Assembly (NCBI GenBank): GCA_963710745.1
Contig: CAVQBP010000027.1
Span: 124,001-188,000, forward strand
Length of the DNA stretch: 64,000 nucleotides
Direction: 5' to 3'
Origin: CAVQBP01 sp963710745
GTDB lineage: Bacteria > Bacteroidota > Ignavibacteria > Ignavibacteriales > Ignavibacteriaceae
Every line of letters begins with the position of its first letter. Within the stretch, counting starts at the first letter, position 1. Shown here piece after piece: positions 1 through 9,836 of the stretch. A program made the translations under genes and the position numbers. The notes below the pieces were generated by a model. It did no database searches and was not told where the DNA came from. It worked only from the letters and a program-made list of their open reading frames with translations.

Positions 1-168
1 TTTAAAGCAGGAAACATTACAGTTACTTTTAAAAAAGATACGACCGGTGTAGGGGGAAATCCTACTTTAGCATCTGCTACCATTGACGCGAAATCCCAAG
101 GCAGGTATTCAGCTGTTTTATATGGAACTACCGGCAATTTGCAAGCTAAAGTTTATACAGACGATTAG
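1..168 (+). CDS. C-terminal end of a truncated gene, function not recognised
   Basis: Reading frame 1 is open from the first base to a TAG stop at 166-168, giving the last 55 residues of a protein whose start lies outside the window. The tail reads as alternating polar and hydrophobic strands (for example RYSAVLYGT and LQAKVYTDD), as in small beta-sandwich domains. It resembles the C-terminal half of DUF4397-type surface domains, but the fragment is too short to be sure. It stops 32 bases before the TonB-dependent receptor, so the two may share a transcript. Confidence 0.6.
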   Translation, partial: FKAGNITVTFKKDTTGVGGNPTLASATIDAKSQGRYSAVLYGTTGNLQAKVYTDD

Positions 169-200
169 TAATAAAGTTTAAAAATTTCGGAGGAAAAAAT

Positions 201-3200
201 ATGTTTCGAAAAATTTTTACAGTAGTAAGTATATTATTGCTAATTACATCAGTAGCAATAGCTCAAACTGGAAGAATTCTGGGAAAGGTTGTTGATCAAC
301 AAAGTGATGAACCATTAATTGGTGCTAACGTAATTGTTGTTGGTACAAGCCTCGGAGCCGCTACAGATGTTAACGGCAGTTTTATAATCTCTCAGGTTCC
401 CCCTGGGAATTATAGTGTTAAAGCTTCTTACATCGGCTACCAAGATGTAACTGTTGAACAAATAAGGGTAGTAACAGGGCTTTCAGCTGAAGTTAATTTC
501 AGGCTTCCTTCTTCAACAATTGCAACCGGTGAAGTAGTAATTGTTTCACAAAGACCTCTTATTGAAAAAAGTGCTACAAACGCAGTTCGTATTGTAAGCG
601 CTGAAGATATTCAATCACTCCCGGTAAGAAGTATAGCAGCTATTCTGGCTTTACAGCCTGGTGTTGTGCAGCAGAACGGAAATACTTTTATACGCGGCAG
701 TAGAGCTGATGAAACAGGTTATATTTTGGAAGGCGCTGATGTAAAAAATGTTTACAGCAGAAACGGTGGCTCTCTTGTAACTGTTTCCCCGGATGCTTTA
801 CAGGAACTGTTGGTTCAGGCAGGCGGATATACTGCAGAATACGGTAATGCGAATGCCGGTATTGTTCAGCAGGATTTTAAAACAGGTACAGACAAATATC
901 ACTTCTCTGTAAGAGCCGAAACTGATAATTTCGGGAATGCTAACTCATCCGACAGGTTCCTCGGCACTTACTCTTATGGTTATTCCGATTATACGGTTAC
1001 TTTAAGCGGCCCGGTTATTTCGGATAAGTTAAAACTGTTCGTAACCGGTGAAAATAATTTTATGCGTGATTATAATCCTCAGTTTTTATATGGCAGTCCT
1101 ACTGCATTTTCAACAGGCCAGCTTCTGGATACCACAAAAGTATATGATACCGGTATAAACGGCGGAAACAAGACCGATTATCAATATTTAAACTGGAGCA
1201 GCGGTTCTATCCCGGGCCGTATGCAAAACAGGTATACATTTAATGGTACTGCTCTATTAGATTTAAAACCTTTATTAATAAAAGCGGCAGGTGCGTTTAC
1301 CTGGCAGAGACAAAGAGGAAACGACTGGACATACAATAGTGTTTCACCCGTACCCGGAGGAGCTACTATAACAGATCTTTCCAATATTTATAATCTTAGC
1401 AGGTTACCATTGGATGACAATAGTAACTTATTATTAAACTTAAAAGGTACTTATTTCCTTTCTTCAAATTCTTATGTTGAAGCTAATTTTAATTATCTGG
1501 ACTGGCGGGATAAGACCTATGATCCTTATATGCAGGATAACTTCCTTGATTATGCAGACAGCTTAAAAGCTGCGGCGTATGGATTTACATACACGAATTA
1601 TACTTCTCAACCAGCTCCTTATAATTTCTTTGGATTCGATTTTACAAGGCCTGGTAATTATTTAACAAATTATATTAAACAGCAAAGAAACTACTTAGGC
1701 GGTTCTGCCGCATTTACAACCCAGCTTGGTAAACATGAATTTAAAGCCGGCGGTTCTTATCAAAGATGGACTCTCAGAAGATATTCGGTTACCGCAGCTT
1801 CAACTTTATTATTAGATGTAAGAGATAACCCGGATCAAAGTAGAAATCTGGACTCTTTAAATTTTCTGCTTCAGAATACCGGTTACCGGTCATTTAACAA
1901 TTATGGATATGATTTGTTTGGCAACTCGATCGATAACGGTAATTATGCTCCTAAACATCCTGTTTTTGCCTCCGGTTATATTCAGGATAAACTTGAATTA
2001 AGCGATTTAATTATTAATGCCGGATTGAGATACGATTATATAAATATGGATAGCTGGAAGTGGGAAAACCCGTTAAATCCAACATCAACTCCGGATACAC
2101 ATTTACCGATTGATTTGGTCAACGGAAATACGTTTAGTTATGTTTCTCCTCGTTTAGGCTTTTCATTTCCTGTTACTGATAGAACAGTTTTCCATATGCA
2201 ATATGGTAAATTTGTCCAGGCGCCTAGTCTGGATATTGCATATAGAGGAATCTTACAAGTCTCAACAGTTATTACGGCAGCTAATCTTTATACAAATCCT
2301 ATTGCCTATAATCCGCAGCCTATCAGGACCACTCAGTATGAAGTCGGTTTTACACAGCAGTTCACAGATTTTGCTGCAATGGATATAACAGCATTTTATA
2401 AAGATATTAAAGGACAGGTTCAATATACCGAAATACAGACAGAAGCCGGCGCTGCTAAAGCTCAGTATGCAGCTTTTATTAACCAGGACTTTGCTACTAC
2501 AAAGGGTCTGGAACTTAGTCTTAAAGTTAGAAGAGTTGAAAGAGTTAGAGCTGAAATAAATTATACTTATTCAGATGCTAAAGGTACAAACTCATTCTTA
2601 GCAAGCGGAATTGGTTCTGTGGAAGTGAGTAAAAATGTACCGACCGTAATACTTCCATTGACATACGATCAAACCCACAGAGGTTCGATTATGCTTGATT
2701 ATAGATTTGGAAAAGATGACGGCGGACCGATTTTACAGCAATTAGGTCTTAATTTACTCTTTACTTTCAACAGTGGCCATCCATATACACTTGCACAATC
2801 AATAGATCAAACCGGTCTTGGTCAGGCACGTGATAATACTGGTGGATTAATTCCTGCTTTAGATACAAGAGGCAGAAGAACTTCAGGGCCTGTTAATCAG
2901 GCAACTACCCCATGGTATTATAACTTAGACCTCCGTGTTGATAAAACAGTTAGTCTTTATAATCTTGATGTAAACTTCTATGTATATGTTATGAATGTGT
3001 TGAATACTAAGAATGTTATAAATGTTTACGATAGAACCGGAAACGGATATGATGATGGATTCCTGGATTCTGCACCTGGTAGAGCAGAATCGCCACAATT
3101 TAGAGATTTATACTCAAACTTAAATCTTGGTAATCAACAAGCGGCCGAAACTGTAATGAACCTTAATATGTTCTCTGCACCCAGACAGATAAGAGCCGGT

Positions 3201-3218
3201 GTTTTAATTAATTTTTAA
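201..3218 (+). CDS. TonB-dependent outer-membrane receptor with carboxypeptidase-regulatory-like domain
   Basis: The 1005-residue protein should be a ligand-gated outer-membrane barrel that imports a bulky substrate using TonB energy. Seen: a signal peptide at residues 1-21 ending in AIA, a carboxypeptidase-regulatory-like beta-sandwich at about 23-103 (GKVVDQQSDEPLIGANV, then a PPGNY turn), a plug domain at about 115-230 with the IRGSRADE segment, and a long Tyr/Asn-rich barrel ending in a terminal Phe (GVLINF), as in barrels assembled by BAM. A GGAGG Shine-Dalgarno at 189-193 fixes the start. It is the first gene of a triad with a T9SS-like secreted protein and a PorV-like protein. The same order recurs at 43.4-49.3 kb. 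The substrate cannot be told from sequence. It is not a classical SusC pair, because no SusD-like lipoprotein follows. Confidence 0.9.
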   Translation: MFRKIFTVVSILLLITSVAIAQTGRILGKVVDQQSDEPLIGANVIVVGTSLGAATDVNGSFIISQVPPGNYSVKASYIGYQDVTVEQIRVVTGLSAEVNFRLPSSTIATGEVVIVSQRPLIEKSATNAVRIVSAEDIQSLPVRSIAAILALQPGVVQQNGNTFIRGSRADETGYILEGADVKNVYSRNGGSLVTVSPDALQELLVQAGGYTAEYGNANAGIVQQDFKTGTDKYHFSVRAETDNFGNANSSDRFLGTYSYGYSDYTVTLSGPVISDKLKLFVTGENNFMRDYNPQFLYGSPTAFSTGQLLDTTKVYDTGINGGNKTDYQYLNWSSGSIPGRMQNRYTFNGTALLDLKPLLIKAAGAFTWQRQRGNDWTYNSVSPVPGGATITDLSNIYNLSRLPLDDNSNLLLNLKGTYFLSSNSYVEANFNYLDWRDKTYDPYMQDNFLDYADSLKAAAYGFTYTNYTSQPAPYNFFGFDFTRPGNYLTNYIKQQRNYLGGSAAFTTQLGKHEFKAGGSYQRWTLRRYSVTAASTLLLDVRDNPDQSRNLDSLNFLLQNTGYRSFNNYGYDLFGNSIDNGNYAPKHPVFASGYIQDKLELSDLIINAGLRYDYINMDSWKWENPLNPTSTPDTHLPIDLVNGNTFSYVSPRLGFSFPVTDRTVFHMQYGKFVQAPSLDIAYRGILQVSTVITAANLYTNPIAYNPQPIRTTQYEVGFTQQFTDFAAMDITAFYKDIKGQVQYTEIQTEAGAAKAQYAAFINQDFATTKGLELSLKVRRVERVRAEINYTYSDAKGTNSFLASGIGSVEVSKNVPTVILPLTYDQTHRGSIMLDYRFGKDDGGPILQQLGLNLLFTFNSGHPYTLAQSIDQTGLGQARDNTGGLIPALDTRGRRTSGPVNQATTPWYYNLDLRVDKTVSLYNLDVNFYVYVMNVLNTKNVINVYDRTGNGYDDGFLDSAPGRAESPQFRDLYSNLNLGNQQAAETVMNLNMFSAPRQIRAGVLINF

Positions 3219-3274
3219 TTGTTTATTGAAAGAGTTTACCTCATGAAAAAAAATAAATTGCGGAGGTTATTTAT

Positions 3275-6200
3275 ATGAGAAAATTTAATTATCTAAGTTT
3301 ACTTATTCTATTAACTTTTTTAATAGCAAGTCCTTCTAATATTTTTGCTAAAGAAAAAGACAAAAAAGATAGGAACAGACTCAGTAAAACAGCATTGAAT
3401 CCAGCTTCAAATGTTGTTGATATTAATAATATTACTTCCTGGGTTGGAGCAGACGGATTTCATGATTGGGTTGTCTCCGGATCATGGAACGGGATGTTTC
3501 CAAAAGGCTCAAACATCGGTGTAATTTTTGCCGAAGGTATCGTTTGGGGAGGAAAAGTTAATGACGGCCAGTCACCACTGGTAAGGGTTAATGGCAATAC
3601 TTATGGAACAGGCTGTCAATCGGTGTTTAATCCACCCAGAGTGTTTAAAGTAAGACCCGATTATCAGACCGGTAGTTTAGCCGATGATGCGGCAAATTTT
3701 AATAACATTGCTTTAGGTCAGGTCTCTCAGGGTGATATTGATGCATTGAGAGCTCAGTATGCAACTGACTGGAACGAATGGCCGGCGGATCAAGGTGCGC
3801 CTTATGAGGATGTTAATAATGATGGAAAGTATGAAGCGGATACAGATATTCCAGGTATTCCGGGAGCGGCTCAGACTTTATTTGTTCAATATACAGATGC
3901 ATTATCCGCAGCAAACTACGGCTCTCAGCCAATAGGTTTACAGATATCGGAAACATATTGGGCATATGCATATACTGGTGCATTAGGTAATGTGATTTAT
4001 AAAAAAGTAAATATGGTATATAAAGGAACAGCAAAATCATCTGCAAATTCTACAATTGATAGTATGTATATTGTTCAATGGGCTGATCCTGATGTTGGTA
4101 CTTCTTCAGATGACTTTGCCGGCTGCGATACGACATTAAACCTGGGATATGCTTATACTGCACAATCTCAGGATGCAACATATCAGGCCGCCGGATATGG
4201 TCCACCTGCCATTGGTTATGACTTCTTGCAGGGTGTTTCTCAATATACCGGGAATCCAAATGATAGTGCAATTGTAAATGTTAAATGGAGAAAAGGTTAT
4301 AAATATATTAACCCGAAACCTATGAGCTCTTTTATTTATTTTGCTGCTGGTGGTAACTGGTCGGATCCCAGTTTTGATTATACCGGTACATTAGAATTTT
4401 ACAACCTTATGCGAGGTTATTTACCTGAACCCCATTTCCCTTCAGCTGCTGCATTCCCTGAGGCAGTTTCTGATGTTACTCCATACGGAACTTATCTGTT
4501 GGCTGGTGATCCTACCCAACCTTTGAGTGCAACTAATAAATTAGATGGAAATACGGCACAGAAGGGGGATTCACCGGGAGACAGAAGAATAATGGTTGTT
4601 AACGGACCTATTACAATGCATCTTGGTGATACGGCAGAGGTTGTATTAGCGATGGTTGGTGGTTTAGCTTCTCCGCAGCAGAATAATATTGATGCTGTTA
4701 CAATAATGAAAAATAATGATAAAACTGCGCAAATAGTATTTGATCAGCTTTTCAAATTACCTTCTATTTCTCCCCCGAATGTTAAAGTTGAACAGCTTGA
4801 TCAGAAGATAGTACTGGATTGGGGAAATGATCAGGCATCAATAAAGAAGATAGAAAATTTCTCAAGCCAGAATTATAAATTTGAAGGTTATGAAGTTTAT
4901 CAATTACCTTCTCCTTCGGCTTCTTTATCTGATGGTGTAAATTTAGGTACATTTGATTTAGTTGATGGTATTACAACTATTGTAGATACAGTGGAAGAAG
5001 CAGGAGTTTTGCTGGGTAAAGTTGTTGTGGCAGGACAGGATAAAGGTGTCCAGCGCTTTTTAACAATAACTAAAGATGCTTTTAAAGGTAATCAGCCTTT
5101 ACGTAATGGTCAGGAATATTATTTTGCTGTTGTGCCGTATGCTTTTAATCCTGCTCCATTGTTACCGTTCCATGCTCTGCAGTCTGCAGTTATAATAAAA
5201 GTAGCAGTACCACAGCAACCTTTTGGTATACAGCCAGGTTCTACTGTAGGTGATACACTTCTAACCAAACATACAACAGGACAGAGTGACGGCTCAGTTT
5301 TCGGTTTAGTCGTTGAGCCGACCAAAACAACTGGTAATAGTTATAAAGTCTCATTCAATGCTGATAATGAAGGTAATACTACATGGTCTTTAACAAATAC
5401 TTCAAATGGTACTGTTGATGTTTCAGGGATAGCAAATCAGTCAGGTGACAATGCATACCCGATTGTTGATGGTATAATGATAAAAGTTATCGGACCACCT
5501 GAAGCTGTTAAATCCTGGAGCTCTACTGGGACACGGTGGGTGAGTGGATATTCAGGTGCAGGTGGCGATCCTAATAATTTCTTTGGCGGATTATTAATAG
5601 GTAAAAACTTCTTCGGAAGTGATCTTCCGGCTTCTGATTATGTTCCGGTAGAATTAGATTGGACCGGAGGTGCTTCAGCATTACCACCTTCTGATGCAAA
5701 TGGTTGGTCACAAGGCGCTGTTTATAGAAGAGATAAAGGTTACGCTTATGAAGGTATAGGCTGGCTGCCATTCAAAGCTTATGATATAAGTGATCCAAAT
5801 AATCCCAAACAGATAAATGCAAGCTTTGTTGAGGATTCAGTAAATGGTAGTGCTAATCTACAATGGGATATGGGATGGAACGGAACATCATTTGCAGATA
5901 ACGGTGGAAGAGAATATTTATTTATAAACAACACTCCTTACGATCCGACACATTATAATGCAGATGTTGATGGTACTTATAATGATGTATTATATGCTAT
6001 CTGGCCAATTGCAAGAGGTGATCATCCATATCTTGAAGCACCATGGACTATGACAATCGAACCAAATTACATCAATTTGCCATCAGATGTATTTACATTT
6101 ACTGCTCCATCAGTAACAAAAGATGCTGCTTTGCAAAAGGTTGATGCTGAAAAAGTTAATGTGTTCCCAAATCCCTATTATGGTTTCCAGTCAAGAGAAA

Positions 6201-6463
6201 CCTCAAGGGATGCAAAATATGTTACATTCAGTCATTTACCAGATAAAGCGACAATAAGAATATTTGATTTGTCGGGAGTTTTGGTAAAGACGATTAACAA
6301 GAACGATCAAACACAATTTACTACGTGGAACCTCCAGAATGATAATGGTTACCCTGTAGCCAGCGGCGTATATGTGGTATATGTTGACATGCCGACTTTA
6401 GGAGCTACCAAAGTATTGAAATTAGCGCTTGTACAAGAAGAGCAGATATTGAAAGTTTATTGA
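3275..6463 (+). CDS. Large secreted protein with fibronectin-like segment and T9SS-like C-terminal domain
   Basis: The 1062-residue protein begins with a signal peptide (cleavage after about residue 25, NIFA). It has a long N-terminal half of unknown fold and a fibronectin-III-like stretch at about 500-640 (VEQLDQKIVLDWG, then YEVYQLPS). A C-terminal domain of about 100 residues starts near 960 with NVFPNPYYG, continues with ATIRIFDLSG and ends GVYVVYVDMP...TKVLKLAL, the pattern of T9SS type A sorting domains. It is therefore probably exported by T9SS and held on the cell surface. It lies 57 bases after the receptor gene and has a GGAGG ribosome site. The last residues extend a little beyond the usual KLAL-type end, so processing may differ. 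Its tail and architecture match the 700-residue protein at 46130. Role unknown; glycan or solute binding next to the receptor is an inference from position. Confidence 0.75.
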   Translation: MRKFNYLSLLILLTFLIASPSNIFAKEKDKKDRNRLSKTALNPASNVVDINNITSWVGADGFHDWVVSGSWNGMFPKGSNIGVIFAEGIVWGGKVNDGQSPLVRVNGNTYGTGCQSVFNPPRVFKVRPDYQTGSLADDAANFNNIALGQVSQGDIDALRAQYATDWNEWPADQGAPYEDVNNDGKYEADTDIPGIPGAAQTLFVQYTDALSAANYGSQPIGLQISETYWAYAYTGALGNVIYKKVNMVYKGTAKSSANSTIDSMYIVQWADPDVGTSSDDFAGCDTTLNLGYAYTAQSQDATYQAAGYGPPAIGYDFLQGVSQYTGNPNDSAIVNVKWRKGYKYINPKPMSSFIYFAAGGNWSDPSFDYTGTLEFYNLMRGYLPEPHFPSAAAFPEAVSDVTPYGTYLLAGDPTQPLSATNKLDGNTAQKGDSPGDRRIMVVNGPITMHLGDTAEVVLAMVGGLASPQQNNIDAVTIMKNNDKTAQIVFDQLFKLPSISPPNVKVEQLDQKIVLDWGNDQASIKKIENFSSQNYKFEGYEVYQLPSPSASLSDGVNLGTFDLVDGITTIVDTVEEAGVLLGKVVVAGQDKGVQRFLTITKDAFKGNQPLRNGQEYYFAVVPYAFNPAPLLPFHALQSAVIIKVAVPQQPFGIQPGSTVGDTLLTKHTTGQSDGSVFGLVVEPTKTTGNSYKVSFNADNEGNTTWSLTNTSNGTVDVSGIANQSGDNAYPIVDGIMIKVIGPPEAVKSWSSTGTRWVSGYSGAGGDPNNFFGGLLIGKNFFGSDLPASDYVPVELDWTGGASALPPSDANGWSQGAVYRRDKGYAYEGIGWLPFKAYDISDPNNPKQINASFVEDSVNGSANLQWDMGWNGTSFADNGGREYLFINNTPYDPTHYNADVDGTYNDVLYAIWPIARGDHPYLEAPWTMTIEPNYINLPSDVFTFTAPSVTKDAALQKVDAEKVNVFPNPYYGFQSRETSRDAKYVTFSHLPDKATIRIFDLSGVLVKTINKNDQTQFTTWNLQNDNGYPVASGVYVVYVDMPTLGATKVLKLALVQEEQILKVY

Positions 6464-6513
6464 TTCCCGATTAATACGGGATTAATTCCGGTCCCGTTTT
6501 AACGGGATCGGGA
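6464..6513 (+). repeat. Nested inverted repeats between cargo gene and PorV-like gene
   Basis: The 82-base gap between the two genes holds TCCCGAT at 6465-6471 paired with ATCGGGA at 6507-6513. Inside are CCCG/CGGG at 6466-6480 and TCCCGTT/AACGGGA at 6492-6507. Competing hairpins can form in the transcript. No U-run follows, so this looks like an mRNA-stabilising or differential-expression element rather than a full terminator. Confidence 0.5.
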
Positions 6514-6545
6514 TTATTAAAATTTTAATTTTAATTGGAGGAATT

Positions 6546-7586
6546 ATGATTTACTTAAACAGATTGTTATTTATCTTTCTAATATTTGTTTGTGCTGCTA
6601 TCGAAGTCTTTGGTGGCGGTCAAAACAGGGCCGGAACTTCCGCTGCCCCGGAACTTAGAATACCTGTAGGAAGCAGGTATCTGGCGATGGGCGGTGCTGA
6701 TGTTGCATTGGTTTCTGGTTTGGAAGCAATATACTGGAATCCTGCTGGTGTGGATGTAACTGAAAATGATGTTAATGCTATCTTTTCCTACAGGAAATAT
6801 ATTGCAGACATGAACATGAGCTTCGTCGCAGTAAGCGGGAGATTTGGCGAGTTAGGAACAATCGGGCTTTCATTCAGAGACCTAAGTATTGGCGATATAA
6901 ATGTCACTACTATGGATCAACCGGATGGAAATGGACAGATTGTCAGCCCTACCTATTTTATTTTAGGATTAACTTACTCAAAACAATTAAGCGACCGTAT
7001 ATCAATCGGGACAAATATTAACCTGATTCATGAAGGCTGGCAGGGTGTAACTGCTTCAGGTTTCAGTTTTGATGTTGGTGTAGAATACAGAGACCTGTTT
7101 TCTGTTCCCAACCTGTCATTGGGTGTTGTAGTAAAAAATCTTGGCGGTACTATGAAATATTCCGGAACTGCATTATGGACGACAGCTACTGATCCAAACA
7201 GCAACAGAGGGCTTACTTTTTATGAAGTAGGTGCCCAATCTTCTGAATTACCTTCCGAGATTTCCTTAGGAGTTTCATACAGCAGAAATATCGATGAAGA
7301 TAACAAATTTACTATTGCAGGATCTTTTGTTAATAATAACTATACCTACGATAACTATAAAGGCGGCTTGGAATATTCCTATAAAGATGTTCTATTCTTA
7401 AGAGGCGGATATCTTTATTCTCCGCAGTCTGATTCCAATACACCTGATATTTTCCAGAACTATACAGTTGGTGCAGGCATTAACTTTGAACAGTTTACAA
7501 ATATTAATATCTCTTTTGATTATGCTTATGTCCCGGTTAAGTATTTTGATGCCAACAATATTTTTACTATTAGAATGGGATTATAG
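6546..7586 (+). CDS. PorV/PorQ-family outer-membrane protein
   Basis: The 346-residue protein has a signal peptide (residues 1-23) and the start typical of the PorV/PorQ (UPF0164) barrel family: LRIPVGSRYLAMGGADVALV followed by EAIYWNPAGV. The rest is amphipathic beta-strands ending in FTIRMGL. In known T9SS systems PorV is a shuttle that receives cargo at the outer membrane and passes it to the attachment complex. PorQ-like relatives have less certain roles. GGAGGAATT before the ATG is a good ribosome site. It is the third gene of the triad, right after the T9SS-like cargo, so a dedicated role in export of that cargo is attractive but unproven. A paralogue is at 48283. Confidence 0.85.
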   Translation: MIYLNRLLFIFLIFVCAAIEVFGGGQNRAGTSAAPELRIPVGSRYLAMGGADVALVSGLEAIYWNPAGVDVTENDVNAIFSYRKYIADMNMSFVAVSGRFGELGTIGLSFRDLSIGDINVTTMDQPDGNGQIVSPTYFILGLTYSKQLSDRISIGTNINLIHEGWQGVTASGFSFDVGVEYRDLFSVPNLSLGVVVKNLGGTMKYSGTALWTTATDPNSNRGLTFYEVGAQSSELPSEISLGVSYSRNIDEDNKFTIAGSFVNNNYTYDNYKGGLEYSYKDVLFLRGGYLYSPQSDSNTPDIFQNYTVGAGINFEQFTNINISFDYAYVPVKYFDANNIFTIRMGL

Positions 7587-7617
7587 TCAAAAATTAATTT
7601 AGACTTATTTAACATAT

Positions 7618-7656
7618 ATGCGGTTTACCAACTTGGTAAACCGCATTTTTTATTTT
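7618..7656 (+). terminator. Rho-independent terminator after the first triad
   Basis: A perfect 13-bp stem (ATGCGGTTTACCA at 7618-7630 with its complement at 7634-7646) and a 3-base loop are followed by a T-rich run to about 7656. It ends the receptor/cargo/PorV-like transcription unit. Confidence 0.92.
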
Positions 7657-7776
7657 AAAAGCTGCTTATAATTCATTCAAATATTTTTAATTACGGGATA
7701 TGGAAATCCTTAGATATGATTTAAAAAATTATTTATCTTTTATGAATATTTAATAATTATATTTTACTGGGTTTTA

Positions 7777-9741
7777 ATGATAAAGAAAAAAAATATTTTC
7801 CGTGTTATCCTCTTCTTAATCCCTTTCTTGTTTTTATTTTCTTTGGAAATAATACTAAGGCTGATAGGATATGGTCCGGATTTAAGTATAGTAGCTAAAA
7901 TCCAGCGGAATGGAAAAGAATATTATACAATGAACCAGCTGGTTGGTAACCGGTATTTTAATGAAAATCGTCTTTTTTACAGGAAGGGCTCGCACGACTT
8001 TTTTGAAGTAAATAAAAGCCCGAATACAATAAGAGTTTTTTGCTTCGGCGCTTCAACTATGGCCGGGTTTCCATATGAATATGATGCAATTCCATCTGAA
8101 TTTTTAAGAGATCGTTTAATTGATGCTTTCCCGAATAAAAATATTGAAGTAATAAATACTGCAATAGCAGCTACAAATAGTTATACGGTATCAGAATTCG
8201 TAAATGAATTATCACATTATAAGCCTGATCTTTTCATTATTTACATGGGGCAGAATGAGTTTTACGGAGCTTTCGGAGTGGGTTCAACAATTTCAATCGG
8301 GAAAAGCAGATGGCTTATAAAAACTTTTCTATGGCTGCAGCAATTTAAAACATTTCTGTTCCTTAAGAATATCGTTTCCTCAATATCAAATTACTTTAAA
8401 CCTTCAAACGTAAATGAAGATAAAATATTAATGGAGCAGATGGTTAAGAATAATTCAATTAAATATAATGGGAGCGATTTTTTAATAGCGGAAAATACTT
8501 TTGAGGATAATTATCAGGAAGTAATTGAAACAGCTAAAAAAAATAAAATACCTGTGATTATTTCGACTCTGGTTACAAATGAAAAAGATTTAGCACCTTT
8601 TGTCTCCATATATTCTGACAACTTAAATGATTCTCTTAAAAATAAATTCAATAATTATCTGGCTGCCGGGATAAATTATAGGAAAAAAGGGGATTATACA
8701 AATGCCCTAAAAAGTTTTAATAAATCAATTGCTATAGATTCTACTCCGGCAGATGTTCATTATCAAATAGGTGTTTGTGAAGAGTTAACAAAAAATTATG
8801 AGAAAGCAAAAAGACAATTTACACTTGCAAAAAATCTGGACGGCTTAAGGTTTAGGGCTCCTTCTGTATTCAATCGGGTTATAAGAAAATTAAGTAATCA
8901 ATATAAAGTACCTTTGTCTGATGTAAATAAAAGCTTTCAGGGAAGTTCGCCTTATGGAATTATAGGCAAAGAATTATTGGTTGATCATGTCCATCCAAAT
9001 ATTAAAGGTTATTTTTTACTGGCAAAAACATGGTTTCAAACTATCAGGGATAATGAATTAGTCGGCTTATCTGCAAATGTAAATGAAAATGACAGTTTAT
9101 TGTGGCAGCAGTCGTCTGTTACTACTCTGGACAGCATTATTGGAGCGCTAAAAATAATGAAATTAAAAAGCAGGCCGCCGTTTACAAATAAAGACAGCGA
9201 TTTTGTTTTTACACCCCATAATAACCTTGAACAAATTGCATATAATTATCTTACAAATAATAAACTATCATGGGGTATGGCTCATGTTATGGCTGCGAAA
9301 GAATATTTAGTAAAAAAGGATTATGAAAAAGCAGTTAGAGAATATAAAGCCATCCTGATTACTGATGAAACAAATCCAAACCTTCTTTCTATAATCGGAG
9401 ATATTTATTATCAATTAAAATCATATCAAGAAGCAGAAGCAAACTATTATAAGGCCTTCAGTTTTGATAGTAATCAATTCCTAAAATACCGGCTGGGGTT
9501 AGCAAATATAAATTTGAAAAAACCTGATTTGGCAGTACAGTATTTTAGCAGTTGTCTGCTGGACAACAAGAGCTCAAATCAGTTTACAGTCGGTCAGGTA
9601 GAAAATATCAGGTATAATCTTGCAGTGGCATATTCCCGGACTAATCAGAATGAAAAAGCTATAGACGAACTGAGTATTATTTTAAAGACCAATCCTTTGA
9701 ATACTGAAGCTGCAACATTGTTTAAGAAGCTTAAACAATAA
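7777..9741 (+). CDS. Membrane-anchored SGNH/GDSL hydrolase with TPR repeats
   Basis: The 654-residue protein starts with one hydrophobic segment (about 8-31) without a clear cleavage site, so it is probably anchored in the inner membrane facing the periplasm. The SGNH hydrolase blocks are present: block I FGASTMAG with Ser93, block III GQNE with Asn160, and block V DHVHP with Asp403 and His406. A TPR-like insert (about 295-355, YRKKGDYTNALKSF) sits between blocks III and V, and further TPRs fill about 495-654 (AKEYLVKKDYEKAVREY, YYQLKSYQEAEANYY). Such enzymes usually remove or move acyl groups on polysaccharides or lipids; the substrate is not visible here. It stands alone between a terminator and the trehalose island. 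Confidence 0.8.
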   Translation: MIKKKNIFRVILFLIPFLFLFSLEIILRLIGYGPDLSIVAKIQRNGKEYYTMNQLVGNRYFNENRLFYRKGSHDFFEVNKSPNTIRVFCFGASTMAGFPYEYDAIPSEFLRDRLIDAFPNKNIEVINTAIAATNSYTVSEFVNELSHYKPDLFIIYMGQNEFYGAFGVGSTISIGKSRWLIKTFLWLQQFKTFLFLKNIVSSISNYFKPSNVNEDKILMEQMVKNNSIKYNGSDFLIAENTFEDNYQEVIETAKKNKIPVIISTLVTNEKDLAPFVSIYSDNLNDSLKNKFNNYLAAGINYRKKGDYTNALKSFNKSIAIDSTPADVHYQIGVCEELTKNYEKAKRQFTLAKNLDGLRFRAPSVFNRVIRKLSNQYKVPLSDVNKSFQGSSPYGIIGKELLVDHVHPNIKGYFLLAKTWFQTIRDNELVGLSANVNENDSLLWQQSSVTTLDSIIGALKIMKLKSRPPFTNKDSDFVFTPHNNLEQIAYNYLTNNKLSWGMAHVMAAKEYLVKKDYEKAVREYKAILITDETNPNLLSIIGDIYYQLKSYQEAEANYYKAFSFDSNQFLKYRLGLANINLKKPDLAVQYFSSCLLDNKSSNQFTVGQVENIRYNLAVAYSRTNQNEKAIDELSIILKTNPLNTEAATLFKKLKQ

Positions 9742-9836
9742 GTCTGATCCCCGTCAATGAATAAGTTTTGTAAAATTGATATAATTTTTTTATCCTTATA
9801 TTATATTATTTCATTAAAACACGGACAAATTTATAA

